Below, in pieces: positions 63,701 to 64,000 of a stretch of 64,000 bases of DNA (within the stretch, counting starts at the first letter, position 1; each line of letters begins with the position of its first letter). The DNA is taken from positions 1,550,001 to 1,614,000 of the forward strand of contig OZ017746.1 in NCBI GenBank assembly GCA_963969365.1, read 5' to 3'. This DNA is from Asterochloris sp. CNOR1 (Eukaryota > Chlorophyta > Trebouxiophyceae > Trebouxiales > Trebouxiaceae). The notes below the pieces were generated by a model. That model did not search any database. It worked only from the letters and a program-made list of their open reading frames with translations, and had not been told where the DNA came from. The position numbers and the translations under genes are program-made.

Positions 63701-64000
63701 GTGTGCACATCCATGACAACAGGCAGGTGCCTTTGCCCCAACTTCACATACCTGGTTGCCGGCGTATGCAAACCCGTACATGCTATTTGTGCCCAGCTCG
63801 GCGGGAGTGCTGACACGCCCACAGGACTGCACCTCTCAATGTTTGAGAGCATATTGCTGCCAACATGCTCACCTGCTGCGGCCGGCCACGGGGCTGCTGT
63901 ATCCTGCTGGGCGCGCTCCTGTCGCTGCCAGCCCCCGAGCTCTGGTCCGGGGAGTTCCTGGGCCAGGCATGGCTGGCAGACTGGCTGCCCTCCTCGTCAT
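57798..64000 (-). CDS. DUF789 protein with very long disordered N-terminus, partial (5' end outside window)
   Basis: DUF789 is a plant and algal family of unknown function. Nine exons join in phase: 63873->64000, 63478-63613, 61979-63240, 61445-61880, 60706-60938, 59785-60444, 59206-59499, 58813-58970 and 57798-58350, about 1286 residues in the window. The DUF789 domain is near the C-terminus: MTDLERLLKHITPRL, ADIWEWFLEPSLFGTEV, VSYYVPYLSAMQLLL, LCELFDTELPFNRAPLHEKV, WFAVAWYPVYRIPDAPLNG, FLTFHALSSELLQL and the end HPDFEFFHSR. Usual family members are about 300-450 residues, so roughly 900 residues of Gln-, Arg-, Pro- and Ser-rich sequence precede the domain here. These include two DDW(K/N)(V/L)PQQ(R/G)QRQAPAR units and six 7-residue repeats. 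The Arg/Gln-rich part could bind RNA, but no named RNA-binding domain is visible. The 62-63 kb exon might belong to a separate gene (see rejected items). Confidence 0.8.
58157..58195. repeat. Inverted CAG/CTG repeat in coding sequence
   Basis: An (AGC)n run at 58157-58173 is followed after a few bases by a (TGC)n run at 58180-58195. On the coding minus strand this gives a poly-Ser tract and then a poly-Ala tract. The arms can pair as a hairpin. Confidence 0.85.
59511..59564 (+). repeat. 27-bp tandem repeat in a DUF789 intron
   Basis: GGGTGCACTGACACTGGCTT occurs at 59511 and again at 59538, giving two units of 27 bp. Confidence 0.9.
61534..61659 (-). repeat. Six 21-bp coding minisatellite units
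   Basis: Units start at 61534, 61555, 61576, 61597, 61618 and 61639, each of the form CGCTCCTCCGGCCTGCTGCTG with changes. On the minus strand they encode seven-residue repeats such as SSRPEEA, RSRPEER and RSSRPGE. Confidence 0.9.

Overview
The window is nuclear DNA of a green alga (Chlorophyta), read from gene content and gene structure. Genes are GC-rich and broken by many short introns (about 60 to 600 bp) with GT-AG borders and acceptors of the form CTGCAG. The set includes plant-lineage proteins: a FAX-type fatty acid exporter, a plant-type cystathionine beta-lyase, a DUF789 protein, a phytocystatin and an ABCG24/28-type transporter. I cannot name the genus. All exon models are my own manual splicing, checked for phase where exons are listed.

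Left to right: a large minus-strand gene for a disordered protein runs off the left edge (1-8753). A two-domain cystatin (+, 9058-10800) faces a plastid fatty acid export protein (-, 10821-11918), with 20 bp between their stop codons. LCB2, the catalytic serine palmitoyltransferase subunit, follows (+, 12251-16539), then about 1.3 kb without a gene. Next, on the plus strand, lie an Ldh_2-family oxidoreductase (17896-21194) that appears to run in frame into cystathionine beta-lyase (to 25067), and a TauE/SafE anion exporter (25238-31028). A tRNA-Cys-like sequence at 31488, possibly the head of a SINE, separates these from a long ABCG half-transporter gene (+, 31977-40335) and the NMD factor SMG8 (+, 40742-47331). 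On the right are mitoribosomal protein mL46 (-, 47446-49478), a double-methyltransferase protein of the tRNA m3C type (+, 49545-53720), a GID4-like E3 substrate receptor (-, 53854-55445 core), an unidentified acidic exon (-, 56785-57010), and a DUF789 protein with a very long disordered N-terminus that leaves the right edge (-, 57798->64000).

Most genes are housekeeping: sphingolipid and fatty acid handling, methionine synthesis, RNA surveillance, tRNA modification, mitochondrial translation and protein turnover. Four things stand out. First, introns of at least five genes carry decayed tandem copies of the neighbouring exon edge together with its splice site. Second, the ABCG ATPase domain keeps its fold-level pattern but has lost Walker A, the Q-loop, the signature, Walker B and the H-loop. 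Third, Ldh_2 and cystathionine beta-lyase share an open frame, and with the adjacent TauE/SafE gene they make a possible sulfur-metabolism neighbourhood. Fourth, two introns use GC donors in the same AG|GCGAG context.
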